A stretch of 64,000 nucleotides of DNA from Catalinimonas alkaloidigena (GTDB lineage: Bacteria > Bacteroidota > Bacteroidia > Cytophagales > Cyclobacteriaceae): the NCBI RefSeq assembly GCF_029504655.1, contig NZ_JAQFIL010000001.1, positions 6,971,001-7,035,000 of the forward strand, given 5' to 3'. This document shows, in pieces, positions 41,560 through 51,618 of the stretch; positions within the stretch are counted from its first letter, which is position 1; each line of letters begins with the position of its first letter. Both the position numbers and the translations under genes were made by a program. The notes under the pieces are model-generated. The model saw nothing but the letters and a program-made list of their open reading frames with translations, had not been told where the DNA came from and searched no databases.

Positions 41560-42963
41560 TTACATATGTAAGGCTCGATTTTCGGTAGCTGCCAGACATG
41601 CTTCCTTCACCGCTTCTGTAAAGGTAGGGTGAGCATGTGACATACGGGCAATATCTTCAGCAGAAGCACGGTACTCCATAGCCACTACTGCTTCGGCTAT
41701 CATATCGGCTGCTCTTGGGCCAATGATATGCACTCCTAAAACTTCGTCAGTAGCTTCATCAGCTAACACTTTCACAGTACCCTCTATGTCCATGCTCGCG
41801 CGGGCACGGCCGAGCGCTTTAAAAGGGAAGCTGCCTGACTTATACTTTTTGCCATCAGCTTTGAGTTCTTCTTCAGTATAGCCTACGCTGGCAACTTCTG
41901 GCCAGGTGTAAATTACACTGGGAATCAGTTTGTAATTAATATGAGGCTTCTGGCCCGCCAAAGATTCTGCTACGTATACGCCTTCTTCCTCTGCCTTGTG
42001 AGCCAGCATAGGCCCTTTATCAATGACATCACCAATGGCGTAGATATTATCTGCTTTAGTTTTAAGGTTATCATCTACCGCTATCTTACCCTGCTTATTG
42101 ACCTCTAGGCCTACATTTTCTAGTCCCAGACCCTCAGTGTAAGGACGACGACCTACACATACAAGGCAGATATCACCTTTTACCTCTACCTCTTCACCCT
42201 TACTGTCTTCCGCTTTTACAATTACCTCTTTACCCTTACTTTCTACGGAAGTAACTTTGTGACTTAGCTTAAAATCAAAGTCCAATTTTTTGAGGCTTTT
42301 CATTAACTCCTTGGACATGGTAATATCAATTAAAGGAGCAATGCGTTTTTCGTATTCTACTACTGTTACCTTGGCACCAATACGCGCATACACAGAGCCT
42401 AGCTCAAGACCTATGTAGCCTCCTCCTATGATGATCATGTGCTTGGGCACCTGCTTTAACTCTAAAGCTTCGGTACTGGTGATAACTTTTTTCTTATCAA
42501 TTTTGATGAAAGGTAAAGTTGAGGGCTTGGAGCCGGTAGCGATGATCACATTTTTGGTCGTAAACTCAGTTTCCTTTTTGTCTTTCCCTTTTACTACAAT
42601 AGTATTTTTATCTTTGAAAGAACCGACACCGGTATGGACTGTAATTTTGTTCTTTTTCATCAGAAAAGATACGCCACCTACAGTCTGCTCCACAACACTA
42701 CTTTTACGCTTGATCATCTGAGGCAGGTCTACCTTAAGGTTAGTCAGCTTAATGCCATGTTCCTTGAAGTTAGACTGAGCGTTGTGAAAGTGCTCTGACG
42801 AATCTAAGAGTGCTTTTGAGGGAATACAACCTACATTGAGGCAAGTGCCTCCTAATGCGTCATATTTTTCAACAATGGCTGTTTTCATTCCTAACTGGGC
42901 ACAGCGGATCGCTGCCACATATCCTCCAGGGCCTGAGCCAATGACGGTTACATCAAAATCCAT
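41560..42963 (-). CDS. lpdA: Dihydrolipoyl dehydrogenase (E3)
   Basis: The 467-residue flavoenzyme has the FAD motif VIGSGPGGYVAAIRCAQLG at residues 7-25, the redox disulfide GGTCLNVGCIPSKALLDS near residues 38-55, the NAD site IIGGGYIGLELGSVYARIG near residue 180, and the C-terminal SHAHPTFTEAVKEA with the catalytic His-Glu. It reoxidises dihydrolipoamide on the 2-oxoglutarate and pyruvate dehydrogenase complexes. It is transcribed from its own promoter, about 0.7 kb downstream of sucAB, with a small membrane protein gene between them. Confidence 0.95.
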   Translation of the reverse strand: MDFDVTVIGSGPGGYVAAIRCAQLGMKTAIVEKYDALGGTCLNVGCIPSKALLDSSEHFHNAQSNFKEHGIKLTNLKVDLPQMIKRKSSVVEQTVGGVSFLMKKNKITVHTGVGSFKDKNTIVVKGKDKKETEFTTKNVIIATGSKPSTLPFIKIDKKKVITSTEALELKQVPKHMIIIGGGYIGLELGSVYARIGAKVTVVEYEKRIAPLIDITMSKELMKSLKKLDFDFKLSHKVTSVESKGKEVIVKAEDSKGEEVEVKGDICLVCVGRRPYTEGLGLENVGLEVNKQGKIAVDDNLKTKADNIYAIGDVIDKGPMLAHKAEEEGVYVAESLAGQKPHINYKLIPSVIYTWPEVASVGYTEEELKADGKKYKSGSFPFKALGRARASMDIEGTVKVLADEATDEVLGVHIIGPRAADMIAEAVVAMEYRASAEDIARMSHAHPTFTEAVKEACLAATENRALHM

Positions 42964-43016
42964 AAGTGAATATTGGTTATAAAAATGATTGGTTTAGATG
43001 ATTCAGTTAAACTGCG

Positions 43017-43046
43017 TAAAGTTACAGTGATTACAAAGATTTACAA
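43017..43046 (-). promoter_or_regulatory. Bacteroidota-type promoter for lpdA
   Basis: On the minus strand TTG (43046-43044) and TAACTTTA (43024-43017) are 19 bases apart, the same boxes and spacing as in the plsY promoter. The lpdA ATG lies 54 bases downstream. Confidence 0.6.
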
Positions 43047-43135
43047 GGTAGAGATGGGGAAATTAGGGTATTGAGCTAAAAGCACAATAGTTTTCTCAAA
43101 ACAAGCCCCTTCTTACCAAAAAATATTTAAGCTAT

Positions 43136-43549
43136 TTACGCAAAATGTTTATCTGACTTCTTGGGCTTCACCAAAAATCGCATAACCGGATAGCTAGTTA
43201 GTACGAATAGGGCAAATACCATTTCAAAGTAGTAGAACCAATTAGCATAATGGCCTTCCAACATGATATAGCGGATGAGCGCGTCAAAAATAAAGGTAAG
43301 CATCATCACGCCCAGTGAAAAAGTCAAGCCTATAGCAGGACGGACATAAAGTAAGATCACTGCTAAAGGGACTATAAAAAAACCTAAGGCATCATACCAT
43401 ATGTTAATTGTAGAAGGAATTTCTCGTGAAGAAAAACCTAATTGTAAAACCTCGTCAATATGATAAAACATCATCACCAGATACCCGGCGGTATAGATAA
43501 AGATGATACTTTTGGCATATAAAGGATAGTTGCTAAATTTCTTTACCAT
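43136..43549 (-). CDS. Small four-helix membrane protein
   Basis: The 137-residue protein has four hydrophobic segments, for example SIIFIYTAGYLVMMFYHI, ALGFFIVPLAVILLYV, IGLTFSLGVMMLTFIFDALI and YFEMVFALFVLTSYPVMRF, and a basic C-terminus (KPKKSDKHFA). No conserved catalytic residue or known family is recognised. It lies between sucB (with its terminator) and lpdA on the same strand but is likely an independent unit. Function unknown. Confidence 0.7.
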   Translation of the reverse strand: MVKKFSNYPLYAKSIIFIYTAGYLVMMFYHIDEVLQLGFSSREIPSTINIWYDALGFFIVPLAVILLYVRPAIGLTFSLGVMMLTFIFDALIRYIMLEGHYANWFYYFEMVFALFVLTSYPVMRFLVKPKKSDKHFA

Positions 43550-43581
43550 AACTTCTGATTATTGATTCTCAATTGGCTAAC

Positions 43582-43614
43582 AAATAAAAAAGCCAGTGGT
43601 TTTCACCACCGGCT
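43582..43614 (-). terminator. Terminator of the sucA-sucB operon
   Basis: AGCCAGTGGT (43591-43600) and ACCACCGGCT (43605-43614) form a 10-bp stem with one mismatch and a 4-base loop. In the minus direction it is followed by a T-rich stretch (A-rich on plus 43582-43590). Confidence 0.88.
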
Positions 43615-43643
43615 CAAAGATGTATTTGTACTACTTTAGTTCC

Positions 43644-45263
43644 TTATATGCCTAATAGCAGACGAGAAGGGTCTTCTATCAACTCTTTGATTCTGTACAA
43701 GAAGCTTACAGACTCCCGACCGTCGATCACTCTATGGTCATAAGATAAGGCCACATACATAATCGGGCGGATTTCCACTTGCCCATTGATAGCTACCGGG
43801 CGCTCTACGATATTGTGCATCCCTAATATAGCTGACTGAGGCTGATTGATAATAGGGGTAGAAAGCATAGAACCGAAGATACCACCATTGGTAACTGTAA
43901 ATGTCCCTCCCGTCATTTCGTCAATACTCAGTTTTCCGTCACGCGCCTTTTTTGCCAGTCTCACTACCTCTTTCTCTATCTGGTCAAAGCTCATTGCTTC
44001 CGCATTACGAATTACCGGAACTACCAGTCCTTTGGGGCTTGATACCGCAATAGAAACATCACAGTAGTCATTATACACAAGCTCTTCTCCATCAATGAAA
44101 GCATTGACTGCTGGCCACTCTTTCAAAGCCAGGCAGGCAGCTTTGGTAAAGAATGACATAAAGCCAAGATTGACTTCATACTTCTCTTTAAAAGCTTCTT
44201 TGTACTTCTTACGCAGGTCCATCACCGGCTTCATATCTACCTCATTAAAGGTAGTAAGCATTGCGGTTTCGTTCTTGGCGGCTACCAGACGACGGCTGAT
44301 CGTTTTGCGAAGACTGCTCATCTTCTCACGGCGCTGTTGACGACCTTCATCCTCACCGGTGGTTTTGGGAGCTTCCGTTTCTTTTTTGCCAGCTTTTTCG
44401 GAAGGTTGAGTTGGCTTACTTTGAGCCGGAGAAGTCTTTTCTGCTTTTTCAGCATCCTCCTTGGTAATACGACCATCTACACCACTTCCCTTCACTTGCT
44501 TAGGATCAATTCCTTTTTCAGCCAGTATTTTGGAAGCCGCAGGAGAAGCATGTCCGGTAGCATAGGTTTCACGGCCATTATCTTTTCCCTCAGCACCAGA
44601 TGAAGTAGTAGAAGCCTTTTCTTTGTCAGCAGTATCAGAACTTTGAGAAGGCGCAGATGAGCCTTGTCCATTGGTTTCAATGACACAGGCAAGGGCTCCA
44701 ATCTCCAAAGTCTCACCAGCCTGTGCTTTGATCCTTAGTGTACCAGCTGCTTCGGCAGTAAGTTCAAAAGTAGCCTTGTCAGATTCAATCTCAGCAATGA
44801 CTTCATCCATCTCTACCTGCTCACCATCCTCTTTGAGCCATTCGGAAATAGTAACTTCGGTAATAGACTCACCGACTGTAGGGATTTTCATCTCCAGGCT
44901 CTGGGCTTCCTGCGGACTATCCTCTTTAGTATCAGCGGGCTTTTCAGTTTTTTCTTTTTTGCTGTCAGATGCGGAAGCCTCCTCTTGCTCAGCGGATTTC
45001 TTCTCTTCTTTCTCGCCGTTTTCGCTGGCCGATGTATCAATTTCGCAAATAACAGCCCCTATCTCAACGGTTTCTCCTGCTTCAGTTTTGATGTGAAGTA
45101 CGCCAGCCTGCTCGGCGTTTAGTTCAAAAGTAGCTTTGTCAGACTCAAGTTCAGCAATGACTTCGTCCATCTCAACGTAGTCACCATCCTTTTTTGTCCA
45201 TTCGGCAATGGTAACCTCAGTAATAGATTCGCCGACGGTGGGAACTTTAATTTCTAAGCTCAT
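43644..45263 (-). CDS. sucB: 2-oxoglutarate dehydrogenase E2 (succinyltransferase)
   Basis: The 539-residue protein carries two nearly identical lipoyl domains, residues about 1-75 and 122-197, each with the lipoyl Lys in [10 protein letters not shown] peripheral-subunit-binding domain lies near residues 238-272 ([20 protein letters not shown]), and the catalytic domain is from about 310, ending in [18 protein letters not shown] with the catalytic His and Asp. Ala/Lys/Glu/Ser-rich linkers join the parts. Most SucB proteins have a single lipoyl domain; this one has a tandem duplication. It transfers succinyl groups to CoA. It follows sucA by 44 bases. Confidence 0.93.
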   Translation of the reverse strand: MSLEIKVPTVGESITEVTIAEWTKKDGDYVEMDEVIAELESDKATFELNAEQAGVLHIKTEAGETVEIGAVICEIDTSASENGEKEEKKSAEQEEASASDSKKEKTEKPADTKEDSPQEAQSLEMKIPTVGESITEVTISEWLKEDGEQVEMDEVIAEIESDKATFELTAEAAGTLRIKAQAGETLEIGALACVIETNGQGSSAPSQSSDTADKEKASTTSSGAEGKDNGRETYATGHASPAASKILAEKGIDPKQVKGSGVDGRITKEDAEKAEKTSPAQSKPTQPSEKAGKKETEAPKTTGEDEGRQQRREKMSSLRKTISRRLVAAKNETAMLTTFNEVDMKPVMDLRKKYKEAFKEKYEVNLGFMSFFTKAACLALKEWPAVNAFIDGEELVYNDYCDVSIAVSSPKGLVVPVIRNAEAMSFDQIEKEVVRLAKKARDGKLSIDEMTGGTFTVTNGGIFGSMLSTPIINQPQSAILGMHNIVERPVAINGQVEIRPIMYVALSYDHRVIDGRESVSFLYRIKELIEDPSRLLLGI

Positions 45264-45307
45264 ATAAAGTTGGTTATGAATTTTATGGTTGGATAACCTT
45301 TTTTTCT

Positions 45308-48055
45308 TTACGCAAACGCTTTGTTTAAGATTTCTTCCTGCTCCTTGGCATGCATCTTACCATAGCCAGTGGCGGGAGAAGCTGCCGGCTTACGTGAGAT
45401 AATTTCCATATTGACTTGACGGTATGTTCTTAGCATGTATGCCCAGTAACCCATATTTTCCGGCTCTTCCTGTACCCAATAAACCTTAGCAGATTTGTAC
45501 TTCATAAGCTCTTTAGTTACTTGCTTATCCGGGAAGGGGTGCAGCTGCTCAATTCTGATGATGGCTACATCTTTACGTTTTTCTTTTTCCCTTTTCTCTT
45601 CCAGGTCATAATAGATTTTACCAGAACATAGCAGAACCTTCTTCACAGATTTTTGAGGTGAAGCTATCGTATCAGGAATAATTTCTCTGAATCTGCCCTG
45701 GGTAAACTCTTCCACGGGAGAGGTTACCTTAGGGTGACGTAGCAAAGACTTTGGAGACATTACCACCAAAGGTTTTCTGAAAGGCCATGCCAGTTGTCTG
45801 CGCAGCGCATGGAAAAAGTTAGAAGGTTCAGTAATGTTGGCTACAATAATATTGTAGTCAGCGCTCAATTGCAGAAACCTTTCAGGGCGTGCATTGGAGT
45901 GTTCAGGTCCCTGCCCCTCATAACCATGAGGAAGCAACATCACTACCCCACTCATCCTGCGCCATTTGGTTTCTGAAGTAGTGATAAACTGATCAATCAT
46001 TACCTGTGCGCCGTTGGCAAAATCACCAAACTGTGCTTCCCAGATGACCAATGCGCTGGGGTTGGCCATGGCATAGCCAAACTCAAAGCCAAGTGCACCA
46101 TATTCAGATAGCAATGAATTGTATATTCTAAACTGCTCCTGATTATCGTCAATATGATTAAGATTGGTATAAGGCTCATTACTTTCTGCATCATGAATTA
46201 CAGCATGGCGGTGAGAGAAGGTACCTCTTTCAGTATCCTGGCCCGCTATGCGCACGATCTTATTTTCCAGAAGGATAGAGCCATAGGCCATAAGCTCAGC
46301 GGCAGCCCAGTTGTATTGTTTTTGTTTAAAAAACATTTCCTTGCGAAGCTTGAACTGCTTTTCAATCTGCTTGATTGGCTTAAATCCCTTAGGCAGCGTA
46401 GTAAGCGCATTGGCTATTTTTTTGATTGCCTCTTCTGAGATACCCGTTTCAGGTGATAAATCAAAGTCTTCCGCCTTAGATTTACGCATATCCCTCCACT
46501 CCAGTTCAAGTGGTTGGTATTCATAAGGCAGAGGATGTTGTTTTACCATGTTCAGACGATCCTGAAGAAGGCCTCTAAACTCCTTATCCATAGTCTGCGC
46601 CAGTTCAGCATCTACATCCCCCCGCTCGATAAGTCTCTTATTATAGACTTCTCTAGGGTTAGGGTGCTTGGAGATGATATTGTATAAAGAAGGCTGAGTA
46701 AACTTGGGTTCATCGCTTTCATTATGGCCATGACGACGGTAGCACACCATATCTATAAAAATATCCTTATGGAATTTCTGGCGAAATTCCACAGCAAGCT
46801 TAACACAGTAGAGCACAGCCTCAGGGTCATCACCATTTACATGAAGCACAGGTGAGTCAATAACCTTAGCTACGTCAGAAGAATAAATACTAGAACGGGC
46901 ATCGTCAAAGTCGGTAGTAAAACCTACCTGATTATTAATGATAAAGTGGATGGTTCCTCCAGTATGGTAGCCTTCCAATTGGGACATTTGCGCCACCTCA
47001 TATACAATGCCCTGACCCGCTAGTGCAGCATCTCCATGAAGCAAAATAGGAAGAACTTTATCATAATCGTCGCCATACTGGTGGTCAGCTTTGGCACGAA
47101 TAAAACCTTCTACCACTGGGTCTACAGCCTCAAGGTGGGAAGGGTTCGGTGCCAATTTAACGTTTACCTTTTTCCCACTGGCGGTGGTAATCTCACTGGA
47201 ATAACCAAGATGGTATTTCACGTCACCGTCACCATGTGCCAGCTCAGGTTCGGCGGTACCTTCAAATTCATTAAAGATCTGCTCATAGGTTTTACCCATG
47301 ATGTTGGCCAGTACATTGAGGCGGCCACGGTGGGCCATACCGATCATAACCTCTTCAGTCCCACTCTCTACAGCATGGTTGATGATACCATCCAGGGCCG
47401 GAATCGTAGTTTCCCCGCCTTCCAGCGAAAAACGCTTCTGGCCAAGATATTTTGTATGTAAAAAGTTTTCAAATACAACTGCTTCATTGAGTTTTCTGAG
47501 CACCCGTTTTTTTTCATCCTGACTGGGAGAATAAGTAACGAAAGTGTTTTCAGCTTTTTGCTTTATCCACTCCATGATCTCCCTATCGCGAATGTAAGTA
47601 TATTCAAAACCTACATTAGCCAGATATACACTGCGAAGTGTATCAATAATTTTTCGGAGAGATGCCTTTCCGATGCCAAGGTCTTTTCCGGCATCAAACT
47701 CAACATCCAGATCTTCTTCAGTAAGCCCAAAATTTTCAATACCCAGCTGGGCTTTGCGATCTCGGCGCTTTCGTACGGGGTTTGTGGTTGATTCCAGATG
47801 GCCTCTCCTACGATAGTTGCGGATGAGCCTCAAGATTTTTGCTTCTCTTACGTCTATCTCTCCATCTCCAAGAGCAGCCTGAATTGTAGATTCTGTGCTT
47901 CCCCCTTTTCCGTTGAAGCGTTCCTGAGAAAAATTATAACCTTCAAAAAACTTTTGCCAGCTTTCATCTACCGAGGCGGGGTCTTGCTGGTAAGACTTAT
48001 AAAGTTCATCTATGTATCCCACGTCGGCATTTGAGATATACGAGTATTTATCCAT
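45308..48055 (-). CDS. sucA: 2-oxoglutarate dehydrogenase E1
   Basis: The 915-residue thiamine-diphosphate enzyme begins [20 protein letters not shown] and has [38 protein letters not shown] and [16 protein letters not shown] with the GDA cofactor motif, then the C-terminal transketolase half with [20 protein letters not shown]. It decarboxylates 2-oxoglutarate and passes the succinyl group to the E2 lipoyl domain. Length and motifs match the E. coli SucA type. It leads the sucA-sucB operon, and a promoter-like element lies 28 bases before the start. Confidence 0.96.
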   Translation of the reverse strand: MDKYSYISNADVGYIDELYKSYQQDPASVDESWQKFFEGYNFSQERFNGKGGSTESTIQAALGDGEIDVREAKILRLIRNYRRRGHLESTTNPVRKRRDRKAQLGIENFGLTEEDLDVEFDAGKDLGIGKASLRKIIDTLRSVYLANVGFEYTYIRDREIMEWIKQKAENTFVTYSPSQDEKKRVLRKLNEAVVFENFLHTKYLGQKRFSLEGGETTIPALDGIINHAVESGTEEVMIGMAHRGRLNVLANIMGKTYEQIFNEFEGTAEPELAHGDGDVKYHLGYSSEITTASGKKVNVKLAPNPSHLEAVDPVVEGFIRAKADHQYGDDYDKVLPILLHGDAALAGQGIVYEVAQMSQLEGYHTGGTIHFIINNQVGFTTDFDDARSSIYSSDVAKVIDSPVLHVNGDDPEAVLYCVKLAVEFRQKFHKDIFIDMVCYRRHGHNESDEPKFTQPSLYNIISKHPNPREVYNKRLIERGDVDAELAQTMDKEFRGLLQDRLNMVKQHPLPYEYQPLELEWRDMRKSKAEDFDLSPETGISEEAIKKIANALTTLPKGFKPIKQIEKQFKLRKEMFFKQKQYNWAAAELMAYGSILLENKIVRIAGQDTERGTFSHRHAVIHDAESNEPYTNLNHIDDNQEQFRIYNSLLSEYGALGFEFGYAMANPSALVIWEAQFGDFANGAQVMIDQFITTSETKWRRMSGVVMLLPHGYEGQGPEHSNARPERFLQLSADYNIIVANITEPSNFFHALRRQLAWPFRKPLVVMSPKSLLRHPKVTSPVEEFTQGRFREIIPDTIASPQKSVKKVLLCSGKIYYDLEEKREKEKRKDVAIIRIEQLHPFPDKQVTKELMKYKSAKVYWVQEEPENMGYWAYMLRTYRQVNMEIISRKPAASPATGYGKMHAKEQEEILNKAFA

Positions 48056-48569
48056 TCTCCCTAGAAGTTACTTTCATTTCTAACAAATATAGAAAGACAA
48101 TATATAATTGTAAAATTGCGTATTCGCTTATACAAATATTGTTGAATTTCAGAAGTTTAAATTATAGGATTGAAAACATTTTGACTACGGGAAAGTTAAA
48201 AAAAACCTGATATAGGTCAGTAGAACAAGTAAAAAAAGAAATCGATAGCGGAGCGATATTCATATAATAAGTAAATCCTTTATTGGAATTTTTATGCAAG
48301 TGCAAACAGGAATCAGAAATGTTTTTATGATGGTTGTAAGTTAAACCACAAAAAGCTAAATTGTAATTTTCACAGATGTGTCTAATAATAAATAAAAAGG
48401 AATCAACTTCTTACAATAGCTTAAAACGAGATGTATGAAAACATGTAAAATGAAACCGGAAGAAATGAACTAGATTTAATAAAAAATCCGTATTTAGAAT
48501 ATAAATTTGTTAGCAAAGACAAAATTTTTTTGGTATTTATTAGATAAACAATAGAAAAATTCAAATATT
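48056..48569. other. 514-base divergent intergenic region
   Basis: Very AT-rich spacer between divergent sucA and the M23 peptidase gene. Besides the sucA promoter element, a TAAATTTG box at 48502-48509 lies 60 bases before the peptidase start. No conserved hairpin, small gene or RNA gene was recognised in the middle (about 48120-48480), which is long for this otherwise compact region. Confidence 0.5.
48084..48113 (-). promoter_or_regulatory. Putative sucA promoter
   Basis: On the minus strand TATATTTG (48091-48084) fits the TAnnTTTG -7 box, with TTA (48113-48111) as a weak -33 box 19 bases upstream. The sucA ATG is 28 bases downstream. Confidence 0.45.
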
Positions 48570-49925
48570 TTGAAAAGTAACCTCAGTCTAACCAAACTAA
48601 GTGCTCTGATAATACCCATTGTAGTTGTGATCGCTATCTATCAACTGTTCAGTTCACACCCCGAGTACTCCAGCCCTCAAGTAGCTTCACAAGTAATAGA
48701 CTCTCTTCAAAATGACACATTAGAAGCAATACCACCACCGGAACCTAAAATGTTATTTGGATTAAATGTGGACAGCCTGCAGGTGGTAGAGGCCACAGTT
48801 GAGCCAAACCAGTTTTTATCACAAATCCTGACACAGTACAATGTTTCTTTAGGTTTGATAGATAAATTAGCCAAAGCCTCACGTGAAGTATTTGATGTTA
48901 GAAAAATCAGAGCAAATAGAAACTATACAGTGCTCTGTAGTAACGATTCATTAAACACGGCCCGCTATTTCATATATGAACCCTCGCGGGTAGATTTTGT
49001 GGTATATGAGTTATCAGATTCAATCCGCATTTCCACAGGTCAGCATCCAGTAGATACAGTAACCCAAACATTTGCGGGTGTAATTGACTATTCAATATAT
49101 CAAACACTGAGCGATGCCGATGCTCCTACCGAACTAGTCAACGAACTCTCTGAAGTATATGCATGGCAGATCGACCTGTTTAAAGTGCAGAAAGGCGATA
49201 AGTTTAAAATGATATATGAAGAAGTACAAATCAAAGGAGAGCGAGTAGGCGTTGGTAGAATCAAAGCCGCACAATTTGAAAGAGGCGAAGAAGAGTTTTA
49301 TGCTTTTTACTATGATCAGGGAGGTAAGGAAGATTATTTTGATGAAAAAGGGAACAGTTTGAGAAAAGCATTTCTTAAAGCTCCCCTTAAATATTCACGT
49401 ATCAGTTCTCGTTTTTCTCATAGCAGATTACATCCGGTATTAAAAATCAGAAGACCTCACCATGGCATTGACTATGCTGCTCCCCGGGGTACCCCCGTCA
49501 GGGCTGTAGGCGATGGCATGATTACCAAAGCAAATTATAGTGGTGGAGCAGGTAATTATGTAAAAATTCGTCACAACAATACTTATACGACCGGCTATAT
49601 GCACCTATCAAAATATGGAAAAGACATCAGAGTTGGTAAATATGTAAAGCAAGGAGACATTATCGGATATGTAGGCAGTACAGGAATATCAACTGGTCCT
49701 CACCTGGATTATCGTGTTTGGAAAGATGGAAAAGCGGTAGATGCCCTAAAAATTGAAATGCCTCCTTCTGAACCTATTTCTGAGGAACATCGGGAAACTT
49801 ATGAGGCACATATGAAAGGTCTGATGGAGCAACTCTTTGAGGTCCCTTATCCAGAAAGACAATTTATCTTGGCTAATGCCAAAACCAGTCTGAAAGTGGT
49901 AAATGTAGACGAAAGACTATTGTAA
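48570..49925 (+). CDS. M23 family peptidoglycan endopeptidase, signal-anchored
   Basis: The TTG at 48570 is the likely start, since it is needed for the N-terminal signal anchor (SALIIPIVVVIAIYQLF); the first ATG is about 60 residues later. Residues about 75-250 form an OapA/SH3-like region, and the LytM domain follows with HHGIDYAAPRGTP near residue 303 (zinc His and Asp) and YMHLSKYGKDIRVGKYVKQG near residue 345 (catalytic His). The last motif is TGPHLDYRVWKDG instead of the usual GPHLHFE, so the second His of H-x-H, a zinc ligand, is replaced by Asp. The protein should hydrolyse or bind peptidoglycan in the periplasm. Confidence 0.88.
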   Translation: MKSNLSLTKLSALIIPIVVVIAIYQLFSSHPEYSSPQVASQVIDSLQNDTLEAIPPPEPKMLFGLNVDSLQVVEATVEPNQFLSQILTQYNVSLGLIDKLAKASREVFDVRKIRANRNYTVLCSNDSLNTARYFIYEPSRVDFVVYELSDSIRISTGQHPVDTVTQTFAGVIDYSIYQTLSDADAPTELVNELSEVYAWQIDLFKVQKGDKFKMIYEEVQIKGERVGVGRIKAAQFERGEEEFYAFYYDQGGKEDYFDEKGNSLRKAFLKAPLKYSRISSRFSHSRLHPVLKIRRPHHGIDYAAPRGTPVRAVGDGMITKANYSGGAGNYVKIRHNNTYTTGYMHLSKYGKDIRVGKYVKQGDIIGYVGSTGISTGPHLDYRVWKDGKAVDALKIEMPPSEPISEEHRETYEAHMKGLMEQLFEVPYPERQFILANAKTSLKVVNVDERLL

Positions 49926-50325
49926 AACAGTTGATATGAAATAAGAAAAAATATAAGGAGCCTTAGTGCTCCTTTTTATTTGCTGAGTTTCAGAGTATAT
50001 CCTCTACCATTTTACCTGAGCAACGCTTAAATTTTACCCATGCTTAAAGCTTGCCTGCCAACAAATGAGATAAGGGACGAATAGTTAAAATAGTTAAGCT
50101 CCTTAAAAAGCTGATAACTTCTAGTACAAGCATTCGTGGAATGAAAAAAGCAATACCTAAAAACAGGATTATGCTTCCCTATATTGGCTGAATATATTGT
50201 TTAAGTTCATACCAACATAAGGGTTAGGCTTTGTTCTTGGGTATGAAAACCACGAGGAAAAGTAAAATAGTACTAACAAGCCGCTACACAATTACTGCAG
50301 CCTGTTAATACTATTGAAACCTAAC
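49926..50325. other. Intergenic region with terminator and inverted repeat
   Basis: A 400-base spacer between convergent genes. An imperfect inverted repeat with 8-bp perfect arms (TTCATACC 50206-50213, GGTATGAA 50240-50247) lies near its right end. No coding frame is convincing. Confidence 0.5.
49955..49977 (+). terminator. Terminator of the M23 peptidase gene
   Basis: AAGGAGC (49955-49961) pairs with GCTCCTT (49968-49974) across a 6-base loop, followed by T residues. Confidence 0.88.
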
Positions 50326-51501
50326 TTAATTCAAAAATTCAAAGATTCCTGCTACTCCCTGGCCTCCGCCGACACAAGCGGTCACCATACCATATTTTTG
50401 CTTACGACGGCGCATCTCATTAATAAGTTGTATACTTAATTTAGCACCGGTGCAACCTAAAGGATGGCCTAAGGCGATCGCACCACCATTTACATTGAGT
50501 TTAGAAGGGTCAATATCAAGCTCGCGTACTACTGCAAGAGATTGAGCGGCAAAAGCCTCATTAAGTTCTATCAGGTCAATATCAGCAAGATTTAAACCTG
50601 CTCTTTCTAGCGCTTTGGGTATTGCATGTATAGGGCCAATACCCATAATACGTGGATCCACTCCGGCGACTGTATAACTCATCATACGAGCGTGAGGAGT
50701 AAGGTTGAGCTGTTTGACCATTTTTTCAGACATGACCAGTACAAAGGCAGCCCCATCAGAAGTTTGGGAAGAGTTGCCAGCGGTTACATTTCCATCACTA
50801 CGAAAAGCTGGCTTAAGCTTAGCAAGTGCTTCTCTGCTAGTATCTACTCTTGGACCCTCATCCGTATCAATGACAAAATCTTTGCTCTTGGTCTTTCCAT
50901 CTTCACCCACATACGTTTCAGAAACATTAATAGGCACAATCTCATCTTTGAAATGTCCTTCCTTGATCGCATTGATGGCTTTCATATGAGATTGATATGC
51001 AAACTCATCCATGTCGTCCCGGGAAATTTTGTAATCTTTAGCTACTTCCTCAGCAGTAAGTCCCATGCTTGTGTAATATTCGGGATGTTTGGAAGCAATC
51101 TTGAAATTAAGGGCGGTCTTATGGCCCATCATAGGTACGAGAGACATAGACTCAGTACCTCCAGCAATAATACAATCAGCCATGCTGGCGTGAATACGAG
51201 CGGAAGCAATGTTAATAGCTTCTACTCCTGATCCACAATAGCGATTGATGATCATCCCCGGAACATCACGCCCGAGGGCCATCAGTGATATCAAGCGGCC
51301 CATTTGCATCCCCTGTTCTGCTTCAGGAACTGCATTGCCAACAATAATATCATCTACCATTTCCGGCTCCAGCCCTTCTATGCTGGAAGTAAGGTGCTGG
51401 ATCACTTCTACAGCCAGATCATCAGGTCTGGTAAAACGAAAGCCTCCTTTTTTGGCTTTGCCTACTGCCGTACGGTATCCTCCTACTATGTATGCATCCA
51501 T
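50326..51501 (-). CDS. Acetyl-CoA C-acyltransferase (thiolase)
   Basis: The 391-residue enzyme has the thiolase I/II signature: nucleophilic Cys in [18 protein letters not shown] near residue 92, HPLGCTGAK with the catalytic His near residue 348, and [14 protein letters not shown] with the second Cys near residue 378. It carries out thiolytic cleavage of 3-ketoacyl-CoA in fatty acid oxidation, or condensation in the reverse direction. No FadB-like gene is adjacent, so the trifunctional partner is elsewhere. Chain-length range is not readable. Confidence 0.92.
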   Translation of the reverse strand: MDAYIVGGYRTAVGKAKKGGFRFTRPDDLAVEVIQHLTSSIEGLEPEMVDDIIVGNAVPEAEQGMQMGRLISLMALGRDVPGMIINRYCGSGVEAINIASARIHASMADCIIAGGTESMSLVPMMGHKTALNFKIASKHPEYYTSMGLTAEEVAKDYKISRDDMDEFAYQSHMKAINAIKEGHFKDEIVPINVSETYVGEDGKTKSKDFVIDTDEGPRVDTSREALAKLKPAFRSDGNVTAGNSSQTSDGAAFVLVMSEKMVKQLNLTPHARMMSYTVAGVDPRIMGIGPIHAIPKALERAGLNLADIDLIELNEAFAAQSLAVVRELDIDPSKLNVNGGAIALGHPLGCTGAKLSIQLINEMRRRKQKYGMVTACVGGGQGVAGIFEFLN

Positions 51502-51580
51502 ATATATCTAGTTTTCAGTAATCAATGTGATAGACGCAATATACAGAAAAAATGTTCGTCATGCATACTATTTTCGTTTG

Positions 51581-51610
51581 AAAAAAGCAGACGTGCACGA
51601 CATCTGCTTT
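51581..51610 (-). terminator. thrA terminator
   Basis: AAAGCAGA (51584-51591) pairs with TCTGCTTT (51603-51610) across an 11-base loop. On the minus strand a run of T follows, 9 bases after the thrA stop. Confidence 0.85.
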
Positions 51611-51618
51611 ATGAAAAA

